64,000 bases of DNA from Sarcomyxa edulis (lineage: Eukaryota; Basidiomycota; Agaricomycetes; Agaricales; Mycenaceae): assembly GCA_009761415.1 (NCBI GenBank), contig QUOL01000006.1, positions 1,488,001 to 1,552,000 on the forward strand, given 5' to 3'. How positions within the stretch are numbered: the first letter of the stretch is position 1; every line of letters starts with the position of its first letter. Shown here piece after piece: positions 37,004-49,060 of this stretch. The notes below the pieces were generated by a model. The model ran no database searches. It had not been told where the DNA came from and saw only the letters and a program-made list of their open reading frames with translations. Made by a program: the position numbers and the translations under genes.

Positions 37004-37402
37004 TGGTCCACTGTTGTTCTTTGTGAGTTGTATTGTGTTCAGGATGTTTATTTCTCATCTCAAGCTCGAGCTCTGTCGCAGCTCGCTAACTACGTGTACA
37101 CCTCTAGTGTCATACCCTACGCCGTGTAGCCCGGTAGTATCTTTACGTTGTGTTTTGTATTCTGAAATCCAAGATAACAACCGCAAATCCTCTGCCCAAA
37201 ACACTGGTCACGCCAGCCATTAACTTTCGGACCTCTTTTCTCTCTGTACTCACCATGGAATCGGAAGTAGGAAGATACTTCATGAATCGACCTCTTGCAA
37301 CGATATCAGTCGGCCTGTTTTGCAAGAAACTCAAGTCATAACAAATCAATGTCATTTATAAATGGACCTCAAAGTACAGTACGATCCCAATCACAGTCCA
37401 CA

Positions 37403-39030
37403 TTACATGTCTTCTGCCATCGCTGCCTCCCAATCGAATTTGCCCACACACGTGCTGTCTTTGGTAGTGACGTCCTTAAGCGTTTGAGGGAAATTTGGGC
37501 TCGATTTTTGACTGTTGGACCAATACTCGGCGGTAAGCTGTTTTGCAGGTGGAACAGCACTGCAGATGACTTCGTGAGTCGTGACATAGGTCAGCTTCCC
37601 AGTGTCTATAGCCTGTTGCTTGATCACGACGTATTGCCAGAAATCCGGTGCAAGACCAACTAAAGGTATCGAAAAGGATTAGAGGCAGGGAGTTTGAGAG
37701 GCGTGATAGCGATTACTCACAGTCAGCGCCAGGAGCATTCATCGGGCTAGGATTTGACTGTGTCAGTCGACTCTGTCAGAGGAGGAGAGTCAGAGAGGGA
37801 CGTACCCAGTAATCATGTCGTTGTCGGTCATTATTTTATCGAGAGCCGCATCAGAGTGTGATTGTTTATCATAGTCGAGGAACTATAGACCAAAACAGTT
37901 AGTCACTAGATCTAAAGAGTCTTGTGATACGCTGACCTTCTGGAAATCGGGACCAGGCTGGTAGTCCTTCACTTCAAGGCTACAATGGGGGTAATGATGT
38001 CAGTCCAGACTATGGCCAATTAGAAAAGACGTATTTGTGTACGGACTCGGCTCCAGCCCACTTGAACTCTGTCGTGAAATGTTAGAGGCAAGATAAGAAT
38101 AGGGCAGTGTAACGACTGACCAAGAACAAATACAGATTCTTGTAATTTAACACCAGCTTTTTTTTCGCTATCCGTGAGGGGAGTGTTTCTGCATCCGAAT
38201 TGAGCAGCACCGAGCAGACTGTCCGTCAAATAGAACCCTCCGTCAACGCCCTCTGGAACACGTAGACAACGAATGAACAAAGGCCCTCAGATGTCGGATA
38301 GATGACATTCACATACCAACTTCGGTATCATGCAAATCGCCCGACTTAATGACGCTGAGTTTTATTTGCGACTTGAGACTGTTGGCGTCATCCTTCTTGT
38401 CTGTGCCATGGAAGAGAGTCACATCGCTCTTTCCGAGCGGGTGCTTGACAGGTGCGCGTTTGCCTAGCTTGGAGCCTGGTAGGCCTGTTAGAGAGGATAC
38501 CGCTAGACACGCTGGATGAAGGGTCACCTTTCGATGACTTTTTGCTAGTGCTGAGTAGCGGACACTGGTAAGCAAGAGCGTCAGACTGGGACAAGATTAT
38601 TTTGGGGTGATCCAGACTCACAGTCGACGCTGAGGAAGAAGGGACTGAAGGTGTTGTGTGCGTCGCAGTCCCAGTCCCGTGTAACCCAGTGCTCGTTGAA
38701 GTGCTGCTATGCGCAGACGTAGTTGTGGTGGTAGTATGGTGACCACCGGCAGCTACAGGCTACACACACAAGTTGATCAATGATTGTAATCTAGAGCAGA
38801 GTATGAGTTCTTTTTTACCGTGCTGGTCGCTTTGCCTCCCTTGCCACCCGTGTTTCCTTTGCCGGATCGAGCATGAAGAGACTGAAGAGACTAGAGAGAT
38901 TTATCAGGAACAGTCATATATACGAATGACTAGAACATACTCCGACTTGGGTATTGTCATTATCATCGAGGGGGGCACTGAAAGCAAGAAGGGCAAGGCC
39001 AAGGGTTACGTAAAAGGATGAAAGACGCAT
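37403..39030 (-). CDS. Secreted protein with ADP-ribosyltransferase-like (DUF3990-like) domain
   Basis: The ATG at 39030 starts a signal peptide (MRLSSFYVTLGLALLAFSA). It is followed by a Gly/Lys segment and a long Thr/Ser-rich linker (TTTTTTSAHSSTSTS near 38730). The globular part begins VTLFHGTDKKDDANSLKSQI and continues with VDGGFYLTDSLLGAAQFGCR, EFKWAGAE, QPGPDFQKFLDYDKQ, and LAPDFWQYVVIKQQA. HGT followed by GGFYLT with a downstream helix is the arrangement of DUF3990-type proteins, which share the mono-ADP-ribosyltransferase fold. A catalytic Glu is not evident by eye, so enzymatic activity is unproven. The stop is at 37403. A TATA-like CTTATATACT (39131-39140) sits about 100 bases upstream. 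It could instead be a structural secreted protein. Confidence 0.62.
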
Positions 39031-40568
39031 GCTAGAACTTCAGTAGGAGTGTCGAGTTGAAAAGTGTTTTCTGACCAGCAGAAAAGAGGACGAGTACCTG
39101 ACTTGAGGAAACAGTGAAGTATCGCGTGGCCTTATATACTAGAAAGCTGGTGGGCCGGTGGTAAGATTTCTCCGGATGTCGACAATATTTGGAGTAATCT
39201 GCATAGCAAGAATGAACCTACAAGACCATTAGTGAAAAAAATTCAACGGTTCAAAGGTCTGAAACTCGAAGCTACCAGGGTTGTGACAGGAATAAAGTTA
39301 TCCGTTGAACGAGCTTGTGGGCATCAAGTTGGCATGGTCCCTTGGGCGGCCAATGTAATCTATCATCTCAGTCTGATCTAGTGATCTTGTTCATATGCTA
39401 GGAGTGAGATTAGCAGTGAAGAGCACCCTCGTCACAGGTGAAGACTTACCTGCACCTCAGTAACGTTCCAACCACGTCCTGAGCGCCCACAACCGTCAAT
39501 CTCCTTAGAACGGCACGCCACCAAAGTCGTTGAGCGTCACCCTATCTAGGAAAGATTGTCCAACATTTTGCCAGGTCTCACCTTGTACCAAATGGAGTTA
39601 TGCAAGTCCGAGTTGCCCGAAGTTGCAAGGAAGCCATCCATTCGAGTGGAGCACTATCTGGTATCTCTTTCGTGAACAACGTTTCAAGGACGGAATACCT
39701 GAAACATACCAGGTATATTCACATCGTATTTGGATGTGCATCTAGACTTATAGGTTAGGTATACTTATGTCGCCAGCGCCAGCCTTTGGTGACTGGTGAC
39801 TGGTCGTCGGGTCACTGGCAATCGGCGAACGTCACTGTCAAGTCACGGTCGGGCGAGAGCAAAAGGGCGTGACGGTGACGGGCCCCGACCTCGGCTGCTG
39901 ATATGGTTCTGTTTGCCATCCGCCTCCGGTGTCCCACGTGGCAGACTCTGTCAATACCGTGACTTCAACGTTACGGTTGGACCTGGATTCTAACTCGATC
40001 CTTGCTCGATCCACCACTAGGATTTGGTAGGGAATGGAGAGGTTGAATATATTATGGACGTACGAACTATCCTATCCTTGCACTGCTCAGCGCCGCGGCT
40101 TACAGGCCTTTTTTAGATCACCTGGTACGGAGTGCGCAGGAATACCCCAGGCGCTCGACTGTTTCCTATTTTCCATTCTGTGGGGAAGGCCGCAGGTTGT
40201 TCTTCATTGAACCCCTCCAACAATCGAGAATACCCTATAATATTGCGGAGGCGCTCGAATACGTGTTTATTTCTTGATTCAGTGCGGAGGTCCTTACTGT
40301 ACCTCAAATTGTCAGTGCGACGTTTTGGACAAGAGATGTCTCAACAGTATCCTTCGAGGCTCAAGCCCTCGGAAAGCAGCGAAACAGATCCAGACTCGAT
40401 CCCGAAAAGGCAAAGAGCTCGAGGTGCTGCTTTGAGTCGGAGGACCAGGAGAATTTCTCTTCAGCTGCTCAGTAATGCCTTCAGAGAAACATGTCTTCGC
40501 CTTTTCTGGAAGAACGATGCCACTATTGTCATATGCCCCATTCTTACTGACAGCTAGCTAAGACTTAG
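39031..40568. other. Non-coding stretch upstream of the ART-like gene
   Basis: No gene supported on either strand. Around 39785-39870 the sequence is rich in short GTGACTGGT/GTCAC repeats, an imperfect microrepeat. The remainder shows no motif. Confidence 0.45.
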
Positions 40569-40990
40569 CAAAACCCACTATCCTTGCATTTCTTGCTGCA
40601 AGATTTCCCACTATCCACCCGATCGAGGTTTTAACCGTTTTCAAAACACCATATCCTACTCGTGCTGCAACTCAAGTTTAGCCAGGACTGCAAAATAAGT
40701 TATGGTCGCTAACGAAGTCGCACAATGCCATATCCTTGCTCCCGGCTAGCTCGAGGTTAACAAAACTCCCTATCTCTGGTCCTCGATTCCAGGACATCCT
40801 CGCCATGCACTCAATAGGATGAAACCATTCAAAGGTCTGAAAGGGTCTGAAACGCCTCTCTATCTTGCTGGTAGGTTGACGTGAGACTACCAAAACCCTC
40901 TATCCATCCTCTCCGCTGGATCGAATCCATCAAAAGCCACTATCTATCTTTCTCGTTGGATCGAATGTGTCAAAACCCACTATCCATCAA
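40569..40990. repeat. Decayed 40-bp tandem repeat (minisatellite)
   Basis: A CAAAACCCACTATCC-like core recurs at 40569, 40641, 40721, 40761, 40891, 40931 and 40971. The last three are exactly 40 bases apart and share the rest of the unit (CTCGTTGGATCGAATGTGT-like). Earlier copies sit at 72, 80, 40 and 130 bases, close to multiples of 40 in two cases. The right end is best preserved and the left end most worn. No open frame runs through it. It looks like an old minisatellite in intergenic DNA. Confidence 0.65.
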
Positions 40991-41491
40991 ATCCTGGTGC
41001 GGCGCGCCATGTCTCCACGTCCCGTTCTCGAGTTCTGGACCTGTTGCGCGTACATACAGAGGACGACAGTCCTCGCTGACTCGACCAAATTATCCACAGA
41101 AGTTACTATCGTTCTCTCCAGCTGACTCCGAGTTTCCTAACGATTGGTATTCATCTTGGAGGCTCAGTCAATGCAAATGTTTATTCCTGCCGAAACGGAG
41201 TCCCTATTATCACCTCGATCTTGGCAAAACGCCTCGTTGGTCGCTTCATCCACAAACGTTGTGACTATCAACTGATGCGGTTATGCTCAATCATATGTAT
41301 TGGTCCAATGATGCATCACGTCCAATGTACAAATCGTCGAGACGTGCGAATCCTGATAAGATTAGGACTAAGTATATCGTAACCGTCTTGGCATAACTTT
41401 TGACTTGTATACGTACGAGCATGCAACTCATGCAGGCGTCTTCACATCACGATCTGCACTTCGAAGGGAGTTGCAATCAGATGATAATCAA
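40991..41491. other. Intergenic sequence downstream of the repeat
   Basis: No supported gene. Open frames are short and without motifs. It borders the 3' end of the membrane-protein gene at 41492. Confidence 0.45.
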
Positions 41492-43413
41492 TCAATTCCC
41501 AGCAGTGATCCAATCCGCAGGAGACGCCGTCCTTGGACCAGGAGCCGTATAGTACGAAGCCGCACTTCCACTATCCCTCGTACTCTCCGTCCCGCGCGTG
41601 CTCGAGCTCCCTGAACGACCTACAGGCTGTCCACCAACATCAGGACTGAGCCACTCCCCGCCACTCCCAAAGCTCATGCTATAACTCGTAGCCCGACTAT
41701 TAGCCCGACTCGGTGGCTCACTGCTGCTCGTCCCTGTCCCCGACGTATTCGCTCTTGTTGGAGGTCTGCTAGGACCCGGGGTATGTAGCGTCCTCTCCCT
41801 CAGATCGGTCTGCACGCTGGAACCGCGACTGCCCGCCATTTCACGTTCACGCGAGCCCATAGACTCGATCGTGGACATGCGTCGAATATAGGACCCAAGC
41901 ACGCGCACGGTATCGTCTGGCGTCTCGGATCGGTCGTAAAAGTCGAATTCGTCGCCGAGGTCGTAGATGGGTTGATTACGGAAATCTTGGACGGTGGGAA
42001 GACCTGATGTGGCCTGAGACATGTTAGGGTATAAACCCATAGCGCTGTCTGGCCTGCTGGTGGTGGAGAATTCCATGGCTTCCTCTGTTTCTCGCGTTAT
42101 CTGCGAGACGAGGGATCGGAATCGGTCGACGAAGTTGTTCAAATCTGCGTCGACGCTTTGTATCGCGTTTGGGTTTGGGTTTGGTGTGGCGTTGAACATC
42201 TGGAGGTTGGTGATGTCTTGGAGATCTTCGGAGGATGAGTCAGAAGAGCGGCTGAGACGGCCGCTGTTGTACGAATGCTGGTGGAAGAGAGACGAGCGAA
42301 GGGACCGACCTCTATGGGAGCCTATCGTAGTCTGAGACGGTTCGTGACTGGGAAGTTTGGGTAACGTGGCAAGAAATCGAGGGGTACTTGGGCTGATGTC
42401 GGTCATCGGAGGAGAGGTAGGGAGTGTCCTTGTCGTCGACTCTGAGTGGCGAAGACCTGTGGAACGGTGGGAGGTGTGACGAGCGTGGTCGTAAGTAATA
42501 CACGTGACGTGGTATATAATCTGCTATATTCATCAATGGCCAGACAAAGCTGCAGATATCGAGGTACGCACAATAATAAGGAGAGTGACGGCAACTCGGG
42601 CAGCAGATAACGCAAGCCAGACACCCCATTCTGGATGAAACGTGCATCTGGCTTTCGACACCGGCCACACGACGTCGACGTCCAGATAACATCGTTCCTC
42701 GATGTTGACTTGCGGGTCGATGGAATGCTTCCAAGCGAATACCAATGCCAGGCTCACTATAGCAGGGCCGAGTAGTAGAAACGAAGAGAGGTAGTATAAT
42801 ACAGTCCGCACCAACAAGAGAGTTCGAACGGGGATGTTGTGTAATGATAAATAAGGACTAGAAAGCGAAAGGAAAGTGGCAGCTAGAAGAAAAGCAACGG
42901 ATACTGCAGATCCCGTTCCCAAAGCCAATGCTACAGATTCTCCGATGGAGGACGTGTAGAGTGTGTAGGCCAAGAAATAACGGACGGCGTTGTATGTCGC
43001 CCAGACACCTACGAAAATCAAATAAGAGACGCAGGAGATACAGTAAAGCTCATACCCATGACGATTTCCAGCAGGCTCTTCGTTACTCGGAGTACTTTTA
43101 GCCTCCGTCGAAGAGACTTTTCCCAGCGGCTTTTCCGTTCGCCCGGAGTGGTCTGATCACCATCCAGGTTCAGGCTCATATTCCAGCTGGCATGAATTCT
43201 GGCTGGATGATCGGGCTGACTAGTCAGCAGTTCCTGGTACGCCGCTGATGACTCTGATTGAGCAAAGTAGATGAGAGGCTCGGTGGGATGCGAATCAGAG
43301 GTGCTGGTGCGTAGGCTGGGTGTGGACAGCGCAGAGAGGTGTCGAGAGTGGGCGGACTCTGTAGAGTCTAAATCGGGAATATGTATGGCATTATGAAGGT
43401 ACAGAGCTGCCAT
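41492..43413 (-). CDS. Four-helix membrane protein with Ser-rich tail, unknown function
   Basis: Three exons (to 43056, 43008-42568, 42456-41492) join in phase. The first in-frame ATG is at 43413 (MAALYLHNAIHIPDLDS). The frame is open further upstream to about 43602 but without an ATG, so an upstream exon may exist. Four hydrophobic segments are clear: LLEIVMGVWATYNAVRYFLA, ALGTGSAVSVAFLLAATFLS, LLLVRTVLYYLSSFLLLGPA and LALSAARVAVTLLII. A small Cys-containing loop (NIEERCYLDVDVVWPVSKAR) lies between helices 3 and 4. The C-terminal 300 residues are Ser/Thr-rich and probably disordered, with EDLQDITNLQMF and a short acidic YDLGDEFDFYDR. I do not recognise the family. A plasma-membrane or endomembrane protein with a phosphorylatable tail is an inference only. 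Confidence 0.7.
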
Positions 43414-45356
43414 CAACGATGCGAGATGTCGATGGGCATTCAAGACTCTGCGGAGAATCCGGCAAACGCGACACCCAAATCCTCCTTTCCTGGTGATTCT
43501 GGGACGAGATGTTGAGGACAAAAAGAAGAGATACGAACGGTCAAGTGGTGCTATATAGCTATAGTATAAAATCAGAAACAGAGAGGATGGGGGCAAGAGC
43601 AAGACGTTAACAGCGAAAGTTCATACTAGAATGATCTATTTTTACGGAAACATTTCGCGTGCCGAAGCACGCCGAGGACGTTTCCCGTGACATCTGTGAC
43701 TCACTGACTCTCCGACTTTTTCGAAGATCTACCGTAAATGTATCGAGACGCACCCACGAAATAATCTTATGGTCTTCGAATTGCAGGCGATCAGCCTGAT
43801 GTATCCCAAATATTACCAGGATATGATGCTGCTACTAAACCTCGGTCTGTGACGAGTCTACCTGCCACGCTCTTGGGGGATTCTCTGACGCGTCTTCCAT
43901 CATACAGCACAGCCAAAGACGTCTTGACCCCTTATTGCCAAATCCGACTCTGTCTTGGTATGTGCCAACGGTATCTAGACTGCGCACCCAATGGTGTTCG
44001 GGCTCGGGGTATGCCACGGATACCCTCTTGGTAACATATCGAAGGTACTATTTGAGGCCGAACCCAGGGATGGAATTCACGTTGAGTACGCGGACTTGTG
44101 CTCGAACTGAAGACTTCAATCTACATCACAGTCGTGCGCCATCGGTTGACATACATCAACGCCTTCCGAATGGCTGCCTCTTGCTCTTACAAGTTAGAAC
44201 GAGAAGACGAATACCCCTATATCGTGGAATGTCTTGCCACTGCCAACACTAGCATGATATGGAGGCGTTAAGGGAGATTTCCGCACCGCCATCAAGAAGA
44301 CCAATATGGCGATTCTCAATAATTGTCACGACTTCTACACTGCATGGCAATCACTGGTTTACGACATGAGTGAATTCCATGTTTCCGCAGTCTAGATCCA
44401 AGGGACTCTATCTGCATGTGCACCCCTGGCTCACATCTGGATGATTCCCTGCAACCTCGTCCGTCGCTTTTTCGCAACACATCTTCTTACAGGTTCCCCA
44501 GCGTTGACTATGATCATATGCTTGATTTGACCGAGTCAATCTCACCGTATATCGGCGGCCGTATCGTTGACATTGAACATGATGTCCCGAAGCTGTTGAC
44601 CCCAAATGTATCACGCCTTGTATCCAGTCAATTCACACGGAGTTCGCGTTCGTGCCACAGGGATTTTCCCTGTGCGTCTACAATACAATGCCGACATACA
44701 TTCTACGCCGTTGCGCGTTGCCTCGTTTGAGGTTTGTCGGTGCCTTGGACACGGAGGGTAAGTTGGACTGATTCCTCGAGAATGTCAGATAGCCGGGGGT
44801 CCTACCAAGTATGATCCCACGACCGCAGTGTCTATACAGCTTACCGAAGCTGCTCATTTTCCCTGGTCAAGATCGACAATGTTCGACGGGCTCCTGGGCT
44901 ATGCGCTCTACTTGCAAACTCAAATTCTACGTAATATCGTTGCTAGATAAATCCAACATCTGAGCGTAACACTACGAGATATCAAAGGTACATATCCTCC
45001 GGTCAGCCCATACGAAGTGTCGACAGTCGTATAACTGTGATATGGTATCTTCGGACTTCGAGATAGTTGGCTCGGAGTATTTACTAAAATGTTCCCTGGC
45101 TGTCAGTGTCGAATAGATACACTTCCATGTTCAAATGGGTCGGCACTAAGTATAATTGGGCTCAAGGCTCGAACATTCGATCCACGAGGTGAACGATCGC
45201 ATGAGCGTTAGATGCCAGATTATCCGAAAAGGCCGAGCAACAACCCGCGCGACTCGAGCTCGAACTTTGACTATTGTGACTATAAACGGAATGGTGGTGA
45301 CCCTTCTAAATCGCCCATACGATATCCATGGATCGGACAGGAGAAACAGGGCCAGG
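43414..45356. other. Gene-poor stretch
   Basis: Apart from a possible upstream extension of the membrane-protein gene (to about 43602), I can support no gene. Open frames are under 110 codons and lack motifs. No transposon signature or terminal repeat was seen. Confidence 0.45.
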
Positions 45357-47438
45357 CTAAGCAAGTGTGTTTGTGAGAGTTATGTACATCAAGAAACAAC
45401 TTGAACACACCTCAAGATGATTCTCCTCACGCATAACCTCGGATATCACACCCACCTCCAAGTCCGGCGCAGATTGGACGCCAAAGAGTAGGACAGTGTT
45501 GAAAGTAACGGTGCGATCAAGGTCCCCACGAAGCTTGTGTCGCGCATTGTACCTGTTGGATTTTTTCAGCTGACATCGGTCTCTGATTTAAATAAGACTA
45601 CGAGATGGTATGCTTACATAGCCAGGAAAGAGTTCACGTATACTGTAAGCTCGCGTATTAGCACGAGATACCCTCATTATTGGCTAAACCGACGTACGAC
45701 CGGTCACTGAGAACGATAGCGCCCCGTATAGAAGACTGCCCGGTTTTGTGGCGAACTATGAACGAGTAGTTGATTCACGTGTCCGATTCAGCCAAGGCAA
45801 TAGTGTCCTACCAGAATGATACATGTGATTGAACATATACTAAGTGAGTATATCAAGACCGTGAGTCAGTCGACGAAGAAAGGAGATTGGAATATATCAC
45901 CTGGTAAGAAGGCCTGTACTGACAACGTACTGCATGATCGTATGGGTGATACCGTCAGTCCTGATTGAACAGAGTTGGTGAAGGAAATATATACGTGAAG
46001 AGTGGGCTGCGCACCTCTTGATCCCGGTGGTGCTGTTACGAAGGAGACAACACATTACAGATGCGATGACACTGTCGATAATTGTCGATACGACATTTCC
46101 CTGGAATTGTACCCACTTGGTGGCAAACATCCCGTTAGTTCAGAAAGACAAAAAACAACCAGGAACTCACTTTGAACCGAGAGTGCATGATATCGTAAGT
46201 GGCGTCAGTCCTACGACCAGTATCAGATCTCTATACACAGTGCTCATTGGAAGACTCACATCTTCACGAGGATGACTATGCGTGGTGAATCAGTACAAGA
46301 AAGTCACAATTAAAGAAAATGATGGGAAACAGACTTGTGCCGGAACCTGCACAAGATATCAAACGATGAAATAGAGAAGGATAACAGGGAACTGACTGAA
46401 AGCTACCAGAGCAGTCAAGATAGCACCAGTCTGTCACCAAGAAAGGGAGTGTGGTGAGACATGCATAGCGGTGAAGAAATTTGACATACTATAAGTAGTT
46501 TCCGCCAGCGTTTACACTTATCAACGCCTTTAGAAACTAACGTACCATGGACATGAATGACATGAACATGAGCAGACTGGGAGCTTGATACATACATGTC
46601 CATAATCGAAAGACGTATGTTCTGGCACATAGAGGTTAAAATGGGTTGTGAAGGAGAGAACATCAAGACATATTGTTACCCCTGGATAAGCCATATAGTG
46701 ATCACCTAACGAAGAGGCTCCCTGAATACCATGTCGGAAGGGTGAAAGCTTGGTATTGCTCACCTGGACCGTCCCTACAGCCTAAACCAAATCATGATGT
46801 CAGCTCGATGGTGTTAACCGATAGCGGACTAGCCTTGATGCTCCTGCGAGGGGTATCAAATGAGCCTGTCCGGAAGAAGTAGAATGAAGAAGTCGTGTTA
46901 TACCAGACAGCCCTCTCACTCAAAACGTATAGATTCCCGTAATTTGTTACGAGGTAATAATATATCACATGAGTCTGCGTTTTCAAAGTGAGTGTGAGGT
47001 GCTAAAAGCTCAGAAGTATGACAATGCGGCTTGAATTACTGACCGAGAACCCCAAACAGAGGAAATCCAAAAAACTGCCACCGATGATTGATTGCGACTA
47101 GCAAAAGAATGAGTTCACATACCAAAGACTAGCGACCTGTCAAGTTCCAAGTACGAAAGATTGGCTCCCAAGATCCTTCCTCGGAATACAAGCAGAAGAA
47201 CTTACAATCAGTCTCAAAGACAGTCTGTCGTCCGAATAATTAGTAAAGTACCGGTATGCCTGCAAGATGGTTATTCCGAAGAGCCTGCCAGTGACAGTCG
47301 ACTTCAGTTGCGAACCCACCAAGCATGACCGTCATCGGCACAAAACAGAACTCACACAGTAGCGAATATCAATCCGAGGAACGCGGCCCCTACAGTCTCG
47401 GTCAGATTTATCTGAGGGGCCACGGTGCATATCGCCAT
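45357..47438 (-). CDS. DUF6534-like seven-helix membrane protein, middle exons unresolved
   Basis: From the ATG at 47438: MAICTVAPQINLTETVGAAF then LGLIFATVLFGITILQAYRY, FTNYSDDRLSLRLI, and HVIYYYLVTNYGNLYVLSER. Later exons read TGAILTALVAFSQF, DSVIASVMCCLLRNSTTGIK, TDGITHTIMQYVVSTGLLTS, ICSITCIIL, ATKPGSLLYGALSFSVT, VYVNSFLAMYNARHKLRGDL, and end near LTNTLA with TAG at 45357. This order, especially YRYFTxY, YYYLVTNYGN, LLRNSxTGxK, VVSTGLLTSICS and YVNSFLAMxNAR, is that of the basidiomycete DUF6534 proteins, multi-pass membrane proteins of unknown role. Between about 46890 and 46690 I could not find splice junctions that keep the frame, so this may be a recent pseudogene. Confidence 0.65.
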
Positions 47439-47970
47439 GAACTGAGCTTGAAAGATTGTTGTGAGACCGTTGGAGGGATCTGATAGCCAGCAGGAGAATA
47501 AGAGCAGGTCTGATACCATTGCGTTTTTGTACTCCGTTTCGGGACCCTTTCATCACCGCGCACCGGTGTAAGAGACCATCGTTCTAGATAGCACAGAGAC
47601 GTTAGTGGACCCATCAGCACCGATCGCACTGAAGCCGATTTTGTATCTGCACTCTCCATCTTGATCCAGGAGCGGCGACAGCTGTACATGCATCACTGTA
47701 CAAAGGCGCTGACGCTGATGCTAAATGCAAACGTTTGTAAACTTTTTGCGACGTCAAAAGGAAGCGGGGCGTCAATCGCGAATTTCTTCTAGCGATCAGC
47801 GAGGGCTTTTAAACCCGGTATCGGAATCCTTTCACCACTGAGCACCGGCGTAGAAGACCATCGTGCTAGAACGCACATACACATTGTAAGTTCAACAACT
47901 AAGTATTAGATGAGATGCGAAGAGAGATGCTAGCTGTCGGAGGCCCGAGATTCATGGAGAGCTGCTGAGA
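47439..47970. other. Intergenic region containing a short duplication
   Basis: Lies between GNAT copy 2 (3' end) and the DUF6534-like gene start. It contains two related 53-base segments (47536-47588 and 47818-47870). No coding motif was seen. Confidence 0.5.
47536..47870. repeat. Pair of related 53-base direct repeats
   Basis: The segments at 47536-47588 and 47818-47870 start GTTTCGGGACC and GTATCGGAATC and end GACCATCGTTCTAGA and GACCATCGTGCTAGA. By eye about 43 of 53 positions agree without gaps. Their starts are 282 bases apart in the same orientation. This looks like a small local duplication upstream of the DUF6534-like gene. Confidence 0.6.
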
Positions 47971-49060
47971 TCATTTCGAAACATCCCACTGTGACCGCAG
48001 CATAAATCTCCGTTCAGACGTATGATTGAAGTAGAGTCAGCTATGAAGACTTACATTAGCCATCGCATAACACGTAACTCCTGGAGCGTCTTTCAGATCC
48101 GTTGTCGGAAGACCAGATGTATCAACCTTCGTATGCCCGAGAACTATGTCCTCCAAGAGCTGTAAGCAATGAAGAAAGTACGATACTGGGGTGAACTAAT
48201 GATCTGCAAAATCATATAAAGACACACAGACCTCGAATCCTAGATGGGCATATCGATCTCTTGAATTCGAGGTAGAGGCTTCCAAGGTGAAAATGGAAGA
48301 AGGTGCATGTGTGTACGCTTCTCGAATGAGTTTAGCCATGTATCCTATGATACCGGATGGGAGTCATTTGCATTTTGGGTAGTCCAGTTGGTTGTGGACG
48401 AACCTTTCCCTTGATGTTTTGGATCCGTACAGGCTATCTGGAGATACCATGATTCGTCGGGCGATCCTTTTACTCCCTTAGCTTCGTAACCTCTTTCCAT
48501 TGCCGTATGAGATATCTCGGGATATTCTTCGCCCAGACGCTGATCAAAGCAAGAGCAATTAGCACGCGCATCAGTAAAACAGCAAGGACTCAATGTCGCG
48601 CACATGAAGACCGTTCATACCCCAGCCCATAAAAGTCCCAATCACTCCCGCTCGAATCAGAGTAATGATCCCCGCCTGTGAAGGTCGTTTGTTCGGAGGT
48701 AGCCACATTGAAGCAGCGGCAAGAGTCTCTTTCTCCCCTCCGGTGACAGCTGGTATGGCCATAACAGTGATGCGACCTCCAAGTAGCATGCACAACTTGG
48801 TCATGAATTTGAGAAAATTCTGTCGTCTTTGACCATCTACACTGGAGGCTTCAGTGACAGCCTACACGCAAAGATTCTGAGAAGAACAGCGGATGCGGAC
48901 ACGAAGACATGCACATCCATACCTGCGTACAACTACCAAAGTAATTGAAAAGCGGATCGTCCAAAAAAGCTCTACATGCCAGAGCTGATATCTCTTCTAG
49001 ATCGTTGGGTCTAGCTAGCCGAATGTAAGGTTCTCCTATAGGCCTGTTTTGCGCGGACAT
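47971..49060 (-). CDS. GNAT-family N-acetyltransferase, copy 2
   Basis: Starting at the ATG at 49060: MSAQNRPIGEPYIRLARPND, then EEISALACRAFLDDPLFNYF, KFMTKLCMLLGGRITVMAIP, SWYLQIACTDPKHQGKGYM (acetyl-CoA loop QGKG) and SNSRDRYAHLGFELLEDIVL. It ends CYAMAN plus a last exon WDVSK-stop at 47971. Exon boundaries fall at the same positions as in copy 1 (32390-33507). Key GNAT residues are preserved, so it is likely functional; the substrate is unknown. It lies in tandem with copy 3, on the same strand, with 0.7 kb between them. Confidence 0.82.

Noticed and set aside
43414..43602. Start of the membrane-protein gene at 43602
   Set aside because: The codon there is TTG, not ATG; the first in-frame ATG is at 43413, though an upstream exon remains possible.
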